Below are positions 34,270-42,710 of a stretch of DNA of 64,000 nt, piece after piece. Positions within the stretch are counted from its first letter, which is position 1; each line of letters begins with the position of its first letter. Below the pieces are notes generated by a model that did not search any database, had not been told where the DNA came from, and was given only the letters and a program-made list of their open reading frames with translations. Source of the stretch: UBA668 sp039796575 (lineage in GTDB: Bacteria > Actinomycetota > Acidimicrobiia > Acidimicrobiales > Ilumatobacteraceae); assembly GCA_039796575.1 (NCBI GenBank), contig JBDKJP010000060.1:1-64000 (forward strand), read 5' to 3'. The position numbers and the translations under genes were made by a program.

Positions 34270-34304
34270 TACATAAGAAGCAGGAGGCCGCAGTTGCGAG
34301 TCAT
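34269..34304 (-). CDS. Leucine leader peptide of leuA (MTRNCGLLLLM)
   Basis: This 11-codon ORF reads MTRNCGLLLLM, with four consecutive Leu codons (CTC CTG CTT CTT) just before the end. It is followed directly by a pause hairpin and an intrinsic terminator and then leuA. It is the sensor of a ribosome-mediated attenuator: scarce charged tRNA-Leu stalls the ribosome and should prevent terminator formation. The ATG lies only 7 nt after a -10 box, so the transcript is probably leaderless. Confidence 0.88.
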   Translation of the reverse strand: MTRNCGLLLLM

Positions 34305-34311
34305 CGGGCCA

Positions 34312-34340
34312 AGTCTGCCGAGAACGCGGGCGATTGTCAA
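34312..34340 (-). promoter_or_regulatory. leuA promoter
   Basis: On the minus strand TTGACA (34340-34335) is followed by a 17-bp spacer and CAGACT (34317-34312). Only 7 nt separate the -10 from the leader peptide ATG at 34304, so transcription should start at or very near the A of the ATG. Confidence 0.75.
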
Positions 34341-34342
34341 CG

Positions 34343-35548
34343 TCACTCGTGCACCGGGAGGTAGATGGTGAACGTCGTGCCGTCGGGCCCGGTCGACACG
34401 GTGACGTGGCCGCCGTGCTGGTGGACGAGCCCGTGCACCGTCGACAGGCCGAGCCCGCTGCCCGAGTCGTTGCTCAACCGCTTGCTGCTGAAGAACGGCT
34501 CCCAGATGCGGTTGGCGATCCCGGGCGGGATGCCCGGGCCCTGATCGGTGACGCTGATGGCGACGTGCGGCGCGTGCGCCGGCTGGTCGAGCAGGTGGCA
34601 CACCGCGCGGTCGACCACGGTGGCGCCGACGGTGATGGTGCCGCCCTCGGGGCCGGCATCGCGCGCGTTGGTGACCAGGTTCAGCAGCATCTGCTGCAGG
34701 TGGGTGATGTCGATCAGCACGAGCGCGTCGTCGACGGTGTGGAGGCGTTCGAGCACCGCGTCGCTGCGCACCACGCCGCGCAGGATGGGCTCGAAGTTCT
34801 TCAGCGTCGCACCGATCGACAGCGGCTTGATGTCGCCGTGTCGGCCGCGGGCGAACGCGAGCAGCGAGTGCGCGAGGTCGGCGGCGCGCTGGGTGGCCAC
34901 CGTGGCGGTGTCGAGCGGGATGCTGTCGGTGCCGATCTGTCGGCGCACCCGATCGAGGTTGCCGCTCACGATCATCAGCAGGTTGTTGAAGTCGTGGGCG
35001 ATGGAGCCCGCGGTGCGGCCGAGCGTCTCGAGGCGCTCGCCCGCCTCCAGCCGCTCGCGCAGCTCCTGCTGCTCGCTGATGTCGGTGATGATGGTGATGA
35101 AGCCATCGCCGCCGGGACCGTTGCGATGGATGACGCGCACTGCCGCGGTGAACGTGGAGCCGTCGGCGCGCACGTAGCGCATCACACCTTCGCCCTTGCC
35201 GGTCTCGATGGTGCTGCGGATGATGCGATCCCGCTCCGGATGGTCGGACTCGTGCACGAGCGACGACCACTCGGCGATGGTGCGCAGCTCGTCGATCGGT
35301 CGGCCGGTGAGGGTGGTCGCGTTGGGGCTGACGAACTCCAGCTCGTCCTGGCCGACCTTCGCGGCGAGCACGGTGAGCGGCAGGTCCTCGAGCAGCGCGG
35401 CGAAACGGAAGTCGAGCTCGGCGAGTCGGTCCAGCATCAGCTGGTCGTTGGTGCGGTCGATGGTGAGCTCCACCAGCACGTCGCCCACGCGGCGCAGCGT
35501 CTCGGTGGCGGCCATCCACGGCGCCACCGTTGGGTCGACCTTCAGCAT
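34343..35548 (-). CDS. Sensor histidine kinase, C-terminal part (PAS-HisKA-HATPase)
   Basis: These 401 residues contain a PAS domain (about residues 60-180, with VSPNATTLTGRPIDEL and RYVRADGSTFTAAVRVI), a dimerisation domain whose phospho-accepting His is in AGSIAHDFNNLLMIVSGNLD, and a HATPase_c domain with the N box LVTNARDAG, the G1 box DQGPGIPPG and GSGLGLSTVHGLV. The HDFNNLL form of the H box is typical of soluble PAS kinases. The N-terminal PAS part is encoded in a different frame just upstream, so the whole gene appears split by a frameshift near 35584. No response regulator is adjacent. Confidence 0.8.
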   Translation of the reverse strand: MLKVDPTVAPWMAATETLRRVGDVLVELTIDRTNDQLMLDRLAELDFRFAALLEDLPLTVLAAKVGQDELEFVSPNATTLTGRPIDELRTIAEWSSLVHESDHPERDRIIRSTIETGKGEGVMRYVRADGSTFTAAVRVIHRNGPGGDGFITIITDISEQQELRERLEAGERLETLGRTAGSIAHDFNNLLMIVSGNLDRVRRQIGTDSIPLDTATVATQRAADLAHSLLAFARGRHGDIKPLSIGATLKNFEPILRGVVRSDAVLERLHTVDDALVLIDITHLQQMLLNLVTNARDAGPEGGTITVGATVVDRAVCHLLDQPAHAPHVAISVTDQGPGIPPGIANRIWEPFFSSKRLSNDSGSGLGLSTVHGLVHQHGGHVTVSTGPDGTTFTIYLPVHE

Positions 35549-36192
35549 CCGGCTGACGGTCTCGCCCCGCCACGCACGCGTGGCGGGGCGAGCCACTCGT
35601 CGGCGTCGTAGTACACCTCGCGGACCCGCGTGCCCGGCGCGAGGCCGTCGTGGTTCAACCACATGCGACGCGATGTGACGTTGCTCCACGTCAGCTCGGC
35701 GTCGACGACCCGCTCGTGCTCGTGGTCGACGACCGGACGCAGCAGCACCACACCGGCATCGAGACCGTCGAGCAGCTCGCGGAAGTTGTGCTCCGACGCC
35801 TGCGCCGCGGTCCGATGATGCTCGATCTCGGTGACGTCGTCGTACTCGATGACGACGAGGCCGTCGTGGCAGACGATGGACGCGGTCAGCTGGAACCGGC
35901 GGCCGTTGCGCTCGACCGTGAACGCGTTGCGCGTGAAGCGCGTGCCCGGGTTGCGCCACGCGCGGATGACCGCCGCGGCGGTGTCGGCGGCGAGCACCTC
36001 GGCGCGCGCCTCGGAGCCGATGAAGCGGGTGCCGGGGTGGAAGCTCGGGTTCAGCGTCTTCGCCGACTCGGTGCACCACACGAGCTCTGCATCGACCACG
36101 CGCTCACCGTCGAGGACGGGCTGCAGCACGAGGATGGCGCTGGCGGTGGAGACCGCCGTCTGTCCCATCCCTTCGAAGGTATCGACCCGCAT
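35542..36192 (-). CDS. PAS domain part of the split histidine kinase
   Basis: These 216 residues contain two related PAS-like units. The first is complete (ILVLQPVLDGERVVDAELVW ... RAWRNPGTRF ... LVVIEYDDVTEIEH). The second (VVLLRPVVDHEHERVVDAEL ...) breaks off at YYDADEWLAPP. The missing remainder, containing a matching TRAWR, continues in the frame of the downstream kinase. Adding one C to the CCCC run at about 35564-35567 would join them. The nominal stop overlaps the downstream ATG (ATGCTGA), so two separate coupled proteins cannot be ruled out. The start is ATG 36192. Confidence 0.65.
   Translation of the reverse strand: MRVDTFEGMGQTAVSTASAILVLQPVLDGERVVDAELVWCTESAKTLNPSFHPGTRFIGSEARAEVLAADTAAAVIRAWRNPGTRFTRNAFTVERNGRRFQLTASIVCHDGLVVIEYDDVTEIEHHRTAAQASEHNFRELLDGLDAGVVLLRPVVDHEHERVVDAELTWSNVTSRRMWLNHDGLAPGTRVREVYYDADEWLAPPRVRGGARPSAGC
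35561..35592. repeat. 15-bp perfect inverted repeat at the kinase frameshift
   Basis: CTCGCCCCGCCACGC (35561-35575) and its perfect complement (35578-35592) are separated by 2 nt. The repeat sits exactly where the reading frame of the PAS-kinase gene breaks. A stem this strong is a known difficulty for sequencing polymerases and could also provoke a real indel. Confidence 0.75.
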
Positions 36193-36242
36193 CGATCGGG
36201 GATCGGCCGAGGCCGATGCCTTGATCGAATCTTGGTGTGAAC

Positions 36243-37703
36243 TCAGTCCAGGAGGAAGTTCGTGAACTGCCACGGGTCGTCGTGATCGACGTGGTCGGCC
36301 TCGTCGGCGAAGTTCGCGAACAGGTCGCGGCGCGTGCTCACGGGGTCCCAGTCGGCGGGGCCGGAGTGGAGCGTGCCGAGGTAGCGGCTCGACACCTTCA
36401 GCACGTCGTCCCACGGGAGGTCGTCGGGCACGTTGACGCCCTCCTCGGGGTGCTCGATCATCCACGACACCGCACCGACGATGGAGCCGGCCACCTGCAG
36501 CGTGGTGGCGCTCTGGTCGGGGAGGATGGCGCGGGCCTCGTCGATGGACAGCAGCGAACCGGTCCACCAGGCCTTGTACGGATGGCCCATCAGCAGCACG
36601 CCGAGCTCGTCACGACCCGAGATGATCTCGTTGTTGAGGATGCGCTGCTCGGGCTGCATCTCCCAGCCGCGCATGCGCAGCTCGAGCACACTGTTGATGG
36701 CCGCGTCGGACGGGTGGTAGGCGTAGTGCACCGTGGGTCGGTACACGGCGTTGCCCCACTCGTCGGTGACCGTGAGGTGCTCGCACATCGTGAACGCCTC
36801 ACCGTGGCGCACCACCATGCCGCGGGTCTCGCCACTGGGCACCCAGCTGCGCACCCAGGTCTCCATGCCGGGACGGGCGATGCAGATCTGGTTGCACGGG
36901 CCCTCGCCGGTGTGCACGAACGCGTTCTTCGGCAGCCGCTTCTCGTGCGTGCCCCAGCCGAGCTCGGCCGGCGCGACGCCCTCCTCGTAGAAGCCGTCGA
37001 CCGACCACGTGTTGACGAACTCGTTGGTGCGCTTCGGCACGTCGGTGATCTGCGTGTCGCGCTCGGCGATGTGGATGACCTTGGTGCCGGTGAGCATCGC
37101 GAGGTGGGGGTACGAGCGATCGGCCAGCGCCGACTCGAGCGCGGCCGCGGCGTCGCCGGCCTTGCCGTCGCGCAGCATCGCCTCGGCGATCTCGCCGAGC
37201 GCCTGCTTCACCCAATGGCTGACGAGGCCGGGGTTGGCGCCGTGCTCGAGCACCGCGGTGGCGCCCTTGTTGTGCGGCCACGAGGCGATCATGCGGCGCA
37301 GGCTCATGTGGCGCACGTACAGGGTGCGCTCGAGCGGCGGCGTGGCCTCGAGGTGGTCGTACGGGTCCCACAGCTCGACGCTGGTGTTGAGGTAGCGCAC
37401 GCCACGGTCGCGGCACCACTGCAGGATGGTGGGGTTGTCGATGTTCCAGGCGAGGTCGAGCAGCAGGTCGCCGTCGGCGACGCGTGCGGAGAGGAACTCG
37501 TCGAGGTTCTCGGGGGTCACACGGTCCTGCTCGTAGCGCACGCCCAGCGCGAGCGAGCCGGCGATGCGAGCACGGTTGTCGACCATGTCGACCACCGTGA
37601 TGCGCGCCGGCTCGATGCCGAGATCACGGACGAGGAGCGGCAGTACGCACTGGGCGACCGAACCGCATCCGAGGACGAGCACCCGTTCGGGTGCGCGGCT
37701 CAC
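36243..37703 (-). CDS. Homospermidine synthase
   Basis: This 486-residue enzyme is of the saccharopine-dehydrogenase-like fold that makes homospermidine from putrescine with NAD. The Rossmann motif is VLVLGCGSVAQCVLPLLVR at the N-terminus. Further conserved stretches are LLLDLAWNIDNPTILQWCRD, NTSVELWDPY, NKGATAVLEHGANPGLVSHW and a C-terminal WMIEHPEEGVNVPDDLP. GTG 37703 overlaps the stop of a 49-codon ORF (GTGA), which indicates coupling. Polyamine type is inferred from the family; other decarboxylases of the pathway are not in the window. Confidence 0.88.
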   Translation of the reverse strand: MSRAPERVLVLGCGSVAQCVLPLLVRDLGIEPARITVVDMVDNRARIAGSLALGVRYEQDRVTPENLDEFLSARVADGDLLLDLAWNIDNPTILQWCRDRGVRYLNTSVELWDPYDHLEATPPLERTLYVRHMSLRRMIASWPHNKGATAVLEHGANPGLVSHWVKQALGEIAEAMLRDGKAGDAAAALESALADRSYPHLAMLTGTKVIHIAERDTQITDVPKRTNEFVNTWSVDGFYEEGVAPAELGWGTHEKRLPKNAFVHTGEGPCNQICIARPGMETWVRSWVPSGETRGMVVRHGEAFTMCEHLTVTDEWGNAVYRPTVHYAYHPSDAAINSVLELRMRGWEMQPEQRILNNEIISGRDELGVLLMGHPYKAWWTGSLLSIDEARAILPDQSATTLQVAGSIVGAVSWMIEHPEEGVNVPDDLPWDDVLKVSSRYLGTLHSGPADWDPVSTRRDLFANFADEADHVDHDDPWQFTNFLLD

Positions 37704-37849
37704 TTGGCGTGTGCCGGGAGGAGCGTGGCGAGCTGGTGGTCGAGCGTGGCCGCCTCGGCCGCCGCATAGAGGCTCTGCCAGTCGTACGCGATGCCCTTGC
37801 GACCCTGCTGGGTGAACACGGCCTGATCGGTCTCGGTGTTGGTGTTCAT
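37700..37849 (-). CDS. 49-residue small protein upstream of homospermidine synthase
   Basis: This short ORF starts MNTNTETDQAVFTQQGRKGI and continues AYDWQSLYAAAEAATLDHQL to a Lys terminus. Its ATG 37849 has a good Shine-Dalgarno (GAAAGGGG, 5 nt spacing). Its stop overlaps the homospermidine synthase GTG by GTGA, so it should be co-translated. The sequence is soluble, with a helical second half, and has no run of one amino acid, so it does not look like an attenuator peptide. I do not recognise it. Confidence 0.7.
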   Translation of the reverse strand: MNTNTETDQAVFTQQGRKGIAYDWQSLYAAAEAATLDHQLATLLPAHAK

Positions 37850-38030
37850 CGCTGCCCCTTTCGACGCTGATGGAGGTGAGCGGCGAGGACCATAACCACC
37901 AGCGCAACCCCATTGCTACGGACTGATGCAACTGATAGTCAGACTGATCGGCGAGTCAGGCTGACCGACTGGTCCATCAGTGACCGACCGTCGGGGCAGG
38001 TGGTCCCTGCGACTACCGTTGCATCGCTCC

Positions 38031-39746
38031 ATGGACATCCGCCAGCTCATCAAGGGCCATCGTCTCGCCACCGTGTCGATGGCCGTCGCGTCCACGCTCG
38101 GTGGGCTCGCGGAGGCGGCGTTCCTCGTACTCGCGACGCGGCTCGCGTTGGCGGTCAGCGACGGGGTCGACGAGGTGGAGTGGTTCGGCGGGCGCACGCT
38201 GCCGTCGGGCACCGCCGTGCTCGTCGCGCTCGGGCTGGTGGCCGGGCGCCTGCTGCTCGCCGTCGTGGCCAACCGACTCGCCGCGTCGATGGCGGTGCGC
38301 ATCACCGCCGACCTGCGCCGTGAACTGGCCGACGCCTACCTGCACGCGTCGTGGCCGCGTCAACAGGACGACCGTGTCGGGCGCCTGCAGGAGCTGATGA
38401 CGAACTACACGATGGCCGGTTCGAACCTGGTGAGCGGGTTCAGCAGCGCCATCACCGCCGCCTTCGGCCTGCTCGCGATGCTGGCGCTCGCCGTGGCGGT
38501 GCACCCGGTGGGCGCACTCGTGGTGATCGGCGCGGTGGCCGTCCTCGGATTGGCGTTGCGGCCGGTGCGCGCCCGCATCGGCCGACGCTCGTCGGAGACC
38601 AGCGACACCGGCATGGCGTTCGCCACCGGCCTCGGCGAGGTCGCCACCGTCGGCCTCGAACTGCAGGTGTTCGGCGTGCAGGACCCCATGGGGCAACAGG
38701 TGCGCGCGCTCATCGACGCCGGCCAGGAGAGCAACCGTCGGCTCGTGCTGCTGCGCGGCATCGTGCCGCACCTCTACACCGCGCTCGCGTTCCTCGCACT
38801 CGTGGCCGCGCTCGCCATCGCCGGTGCCGCCGACGCGGGCGACGTCGCATCGCTCGGCGCCGTGATGCTCGTGATGCTCCGGTCGCTCAGCTACGGCCAG
38901 CAGTTCCAGGTGTCGTTGGCCATCATCAGCACCAGCCGGCCGTACCTGGTGGAGCTCGACGAGCAGATCCGCAGCTACCGCGACGCGGCGGTCGTCGCCG
39001 ACGGCGACCCGGTCGGTCCGGTCGGCGCACTCGAGCTGCGCGACGTGCACTTCGCGTACGTGCCCGAGCGACCGGTGCTGCACGGCCTCACCGCGAGGAT
39101 CGAACCGAACGAGGTGGTCGGCATCGTCGGCCCGTCGGGCAGCGGCAAGAGCACGCTCGTGCAGTTGCTGCTCGGCCTGCGGTCACCCACGTCGGGTGCG
39201 GTGCTCGCGGGCGACCGACCGGTCGAGACGCTGTCCCGGGCCGAGTGGGTGCGGAAGGTGGCGTTCGTGCCGCAGGCGTCGCACCTGCTGCGTGGCTCGG
39301 TGGCGCACAACATCCGCTTCCTGCGCGACCACGTCACCGACGCCGACGTCGAACGGGCCGCGCGTCTCGCCCACCTGCACGACGAGATCGTCGAGTTCCC
39401 CGACGGCTACGGCCACGACGTCGGTGAGGGCGGCGGCCGGTTGAGCGGCGGTCAGCAGCAACGGCTGTGCCTCGCCCGGGCGCTCGCCGGTGACCCCGAG
39501 GTGCTGGTGCTCGACGAGCCGACGAGCGCGCTCGACGGGCGGTCGGAGGCGCTGGTGCGCGAGACCCTCGCCGAGCTCGCGCACCGGATGACCATCGTCA
39601 TCGTGGCGCACCGCACCTCGACGCTCGAGGTGTGCGACCGCATCATGGTGCTGCAGTCGGGGCAGCTGGTCGCGTTCGACACGCCGTTCGTGCTGGCGGT
39701 GGCCAGCCCGGCCTACCGCGACATCACCCAGACCCTCGCGCCCTGA
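38031..39746 (+). CDS. ABC transporter, fused permease and ATP-binding protein
   Basis: This 571-residue half-transporter has a six-helix ABC exporter membrane domain (about residues 10-300) and a nucleotide-binding domain: Walker A GPSGSGKST, Q-loop FVPQASHLL, signature LSGGQQQRLCLARAL, Walker B VLVLDEPTSAL and the H-loop VAHRTS. It probably works as a homodimer exporting a lipid, peptide or drug; the substrate is unknown. ATG 38031 is preferred over an in-frame GTG at 37980. The region upstream (37919-37980) contains several ACTGAT or ATCAGT hexamers, possibly an operator. Confidence 0.87.
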   Translation: MDIRQLIKGHRLATVSMAVASTLGGLAEAAFLVLATRLALAVSDGVDEVEWFGGRTLPSGTAVLVALGLVAGRLLLAVVANRLAASMAVRITADLRRELADAYLHASWPRQQDDRVGRLQELMTNYTMAGSNLVSGFSSAITAAFGLLAMLALAVAVHPVGALVVIGAVAVLGLALRPVRARIGRRSSETSDTGMAFATGLGEVATVGLELQVFGVQDPMGQQVRALIDAGQESNRRLVLLRGIVPHLYTALAFLALVAALAIAGAADAGDVASLGAVMLVMLRSLSYGQQFQVSLAIISTSRPYLVELDEQIRSYRDAAVVADGDPVGPVGALELRDVHFAYVPERPVLHGLTARIEPNEVVGIVGPSGSGKSTLVQLLLGLRSPTSGAVLAGDRPVETLSRAEWVRKVAFVPQASHLLRGSVAHNIRFLRDHVTDADVERAARLAHLHDEIVEFPDGYGHDVGEGGGRLSGGQQQRLCLARALAGDPEVLVLDEPTSALDGRSEALVRETLAELAHRMTIVIVAHRTSTLEVCDRIMVLQSGQLVAFDTPFVLAVASPAYRDITQTLAP

Positions 39747-39771
39747 CCCTCGAGCCTGACCGTGCAACGGG

Positions 39772-41325
39772 TCAGTTCACCTTGCGGGCGAGGCCTTCCC
39801 AGTAGGGCTCGCGCAGCTTGAACTTCTGCAGCTTGCCGGTGGCGGTGCGGGCGAGCGCGTCGCGGAACTCCACCTTCTTCGGGCACTTGTACCCGGCGAG
39901 CTTCGTCTTCGTGTAGGCGATGACGTCGGCCTCGGTGAGCGTGGAGCCCTCGGTGGTGACCACCAGCGCGAGCACGAGCTCGCCCCACTTCTCGTCGGGC
40001 ACACCGATGACGGCCACCTCGGCCACCTCCGGGTGACTGAACACGGCGTCCTCCACCTCGATGGAGCTCACGTTCTCGCCACCGGAGATGATGACGTCCT
40101 TCTTGCGGTCGCTGATCGTGACGTACCACTCGTCGTCGATGCCGCCACCGTCGCCGGTGTGGAACCACTCGGGACCGTTCTGGTCGTCGCGCGCCGAATG
40201 GATGGCGTCGGCGGTGGCCTCGGGCTGCTCCCAGTAGCCGGCCATGATGTGGTTGCCGCGGGCCAGCACCTCGCCGTCGGGGCTGATGCGCATCTCCACG
40301 CCCAGGGCCGGGGCACCGGCGCGGCTGAGCTTCACCGCGCGGTCGGCGGGCGAGAGGTGGTCGTACTCGGCGCGGCCGCGGTTCATGGTGAGCAGCGGCG
40401 TGGTCTCGGTGAGGCCGTAGATCTGGATGAACTCCCAGCCCAGTTCGGTCTCGATGCGCTCGATGGTCTTCGTCGGCGGGGGCGCGCCGGCGCACACGAT
40501 GCGCACCCGGTCGCGGCCGGGGATGGGGCCGTCCCACGTGGCCGCCGCGTCGAGGATCATGTTCGCCACGGCCGGGGCGCCGCACATCACGGTGACGCCG
40601 TGCTGCTCGACGCGGCGCAGGATCTCGGCGCCGTCGACCTTGCGGAGGATGACGTGCTGCGCACCCATGCCGGTGACGGCGTAGAGCATGCCCCACCCGT
40701 TGCAGTGGAACTGGGGGAGCGTGTGCAGGTACACATCGCGGTCACTGACGCCGAGCTGCCACCCGAACACCGTGGCGTTGAGCCAGATGTTGCGGTGGGT
40801 GAGCTGCACGCCCTTCGGACGTGCGGTGGTGCCGCTGGTGTAGTTGATGGTGGCGGTGGCCTCCTCGTCGTACACCCACGGCCGCGGCGGCAGGTGCTCG
40901 AGGCTCGGGTCGGTGGCGTCGCCGATGACGAACTTGTGCTCGCACTGCACGTCGGCCAGGTCGGCCTCGAGCTCGGGGTCGACGAACAGCACCCGGGCGC
41001 CGCAGTGCTCGACGATGTACTTCACCTCTTCGGCGTGCAGACGGAAGTTGATCGGCACGAGCACGCGCCCCGACCCGCTGACGCCGAACAGCGCCGTGAG
41101 CAGGCGCGCCGAGTTCTGGCTGACCACCGCCACTCGCTCACCGAACCCGATGTTCATCCGGTCGAGCCACGCGGCCCACGAGCGAGCACGCTTCGCCATG
41201 TCGGCGTACGTGAACTCCCCCCAGCTCTCGGCCGGTTGCATCGGTTCGTCGACACAGGCGATGCGGTGCGGGTAGATCTCCTCGGCGCGGCGGAGGAAGT
41301 CGTTGACGGTGAGCGCGACCTTCAT
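39772..41325 (-). CDS. Fatty-acid--CoA ligase (AMP-binding, FadD-like)
   Basis: This 517-residue ANL-superfamily enzyme activates a carboxylic acid to its CoA thioester through an acyl-AMP. Motifs present: P-loop-like YTSGTTARPKGVQLTH, the A5 motif IYGLTETTPL, the A8 hinge region SDRKKDVIISGGENVSSIEVED, and the catalytic Lys in ARTATGKLQKFKLRE near the C-terminus. Its length and sequence fit the medium- or long-chain AlkK/FadD group. The start is ATG 41325. It converges on the ABC transporter and diverges from the helicase. Chain-length preference cannot be read. Confidence 0.88.
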   Translation of the reverse strand: MKVALTVNDFLRRAEEIYPHRIACVDEPMQPAESWGEFTYADMAKRARSWAAWLDRMNIGFGERVAVVSQNSARLLTALFGVSGSGRVLVPINFRLHAEEVKYIVEHCGARVLFVDPELEADLADVQCEHKFVIGDATDPSLEHLPPRPWVYDEEATATINYTSGTTARPKGVQLTHRNIWLNATVFGWQLGVSDRDVYLHTLPQFHCNGWGMLYAVTGMGAQHVILRKVDGAEILRRVEQHGVTVMCGAPAVANMILDAAATWDGPIPGRDRVRIVCAGAPPPTKTIERIETELGWEFIQIYGLTETTPLLTMNRGRAEYDHLSPADRAVKLSRAGAPALGVEMRISPDGEVLARGNHIMAGYWEQPEATADAIHSARDDQNGPEWFHTGDGGGIDDEWYVTISDRKKDVIISGGENVSSIEVEDAVFSHPEVAEVAVIGVPDEKWGELVLALVVTTEGSTLTEADVIAYTKTKLAGYKCPKKVEFRDALARTATGKLQKFKLREPYWEGLARKVN

Positions 41326-41391
41326 GGCGTCATCATTGCCGATTCCACATCGCGGATTCACCAGGGGACGGGCGGTACCCTGGGGCGCGAC

Positions 41392-42672
41392 ATGTCTGAT
41401 CATTCCCGACCGCCGCGTGGTCGCGGCCCCCGGCGCCGTCCGTCGAAGCCCGCCGAGCACCGCACCCCTGCCGTTCCCGCCCTCACCCTGAACCCCGACG
41501 ACTACGTCCCCACGGGTTTCGTCGAGCTCGGTGTGCCCGCCGACGTCGACATGGGGTTGGCCGCCGCCGGCTTCACGGCCCCGTTCGCCATCCAGACCCA
41601 GGCCATCCCGGTCGCGCTCACCGGCCGCGACGTGTGCGGCCGTGCGAAGACCGGCTCCGGCAAGACCCTCGCGTTCGGCGTGCCCCTGCTGGCCCGCCTC
41701 ACCAAGGACGGCGAACCGCGCCGCCCCGCCGCACTCGTGCTGGTCCCCACCCGTGAGCTCGCGCTGCAGGTGGCCGAGGTGCTCGCCCCGGTGGCCCTCG
41801 CGTGCAAGCGCACCGTGCTCGCCGTCTACGGCGGCGCCTCCCGCCAGCAGCAGATCGATGCGCTCGAGCAGGGTGTCGATCTGGTGGTGGCCACGCCGCT
41901 GCGCCTCATCGACCTCCTCAAGGAGAACGAGCTGCAGCTCGACGCCGTCGAGATCCTGGTGCTCGACGAGGCCGACCGCATGGCTGACGACGGCTTCACG
42001 CCGCAGGTCGAGTGGATCATGCGCAAGATCACCGCGCCGCACCAGACCATGCTGTTCAGCGCCACGCTCGACGGCGACGTCGGTCACCTCGTCGCCCGGT
42101 ACATGAAGGACCCTGCGGAGGTGGCCATCGACGCCGCCACCGACACGGTGGGCACCATGCACCATCTGTGGCTCGCCGTGCACCACATGGACAAGAACCG
42201 CGTCGTCGCGAGCATCGCCTCCTCGATGGACAAGACCATCGTCTTCTGCCAGACCAAGCGCACCTGCGACCGCGTCGAGCGCGACCTACAGGAGCTCGGC
42301 GTGCGTGCGGCGGCCATCCACGGCGACCTCGCCCAGGCCACCCGTGAGCGTGCCCTGAAGCGGTTCACCGACGGCGAGCTCTCGGTGCTCGTGGCCACCG
42401 ACGTGGCCGCCCGCGGCATCGACATCGACGACATCGGCGCGGTGGTGCACTACGAGCCCGCCGGCGACGTGAAGGACTACCTCCACCGCAGCGGCCGCAC
42501 GGCCCGCGCCGGTCGCGACGGGTGGGCCATCACCCTGGCCGAGTACAACCAGCACACGCAGGTGCGCATCCTGCAGCGTGCGATGCGCCTCGAGCCCGCC
42601 CCGCCCGTCGAGGTGTTCAGCAACGACCCTCGTCTGAAGCAGCTCTCCCAGTTCGAGACCTCGGCCGGCTGA
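41392..42672 (+). CDS. DEAD-box RNA helicase
   Basis: This 426-residue ATP-dependent RNA helicase has a basic N-terminus (residues 1-22), Q motif with FAIQTQAIP, motif I AKTGSGKT, Ia PTRELALQ, II LDEADRM (DEAD), III SATLDGD, and motif VI HRSGRTARAG in the second RecA domain. It should remodel ribosomal or messenger RNA. The C-terminal extension is short. The start is ATG 41392; a TACCCT box upstream lies close enough for an mRNA with little or no leader. The hydrolase remnant follows. Confidence 0.93.
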   Translation: MSDHSRPPRGRGPRRRPSKPAEHRTPAVPALTLNPDDYVPTGFVELGVPADVDMGLAAAGFTAPFAIQTQAIPVALTGRDVCGRAKTGSGKTLAFGVPLLARLTKDGEPRRPAALVLVPTRELALQVAEVLAPVALACKRTVLAVYGGASRQQQIDALEQGVDLVVATPLRLIDLLKENELQLDAVEILVLDEADRMADDGFTPQVEWIMRKITAPHQTMLFSATLDGDVGHLVARYMKDPAEVAIDAATDTVGTMHHLWLAVHHMDKNRVVASIASSMDKTIVFCQTKRTCDRVERDLQELGVRAAAIHGDLAQATRERALKRFTDGELSVLVATDVAARGIDIDDIGAVVHYEPAGDVKDYLHRSGRTARAGRDGWAITLAEYNQHTQVRILQRAMRLEPAPPVEVFSNDPRLKQLSQFETSAG

Positions 42673-42710
42673 CCGCCGCCGCATCCCCGCACCCACAGCC
42701 GGTCGAGCGC

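Noticed and set aside
35561..35592. Programmed ribosomal frameshift in the PAS kinase
   Set aside because: The C-run lies inside the stem, not 5-9 nt before it, and there is no X-XXY-YYZ slippery heptamer. An indel or assembly error is simpler.
37700..37849. Attenuator leader peptide for homospermidine synthase
   Set aside because: There is no run of one codon and no terminator between it and the enzyme; the two genes overlap.
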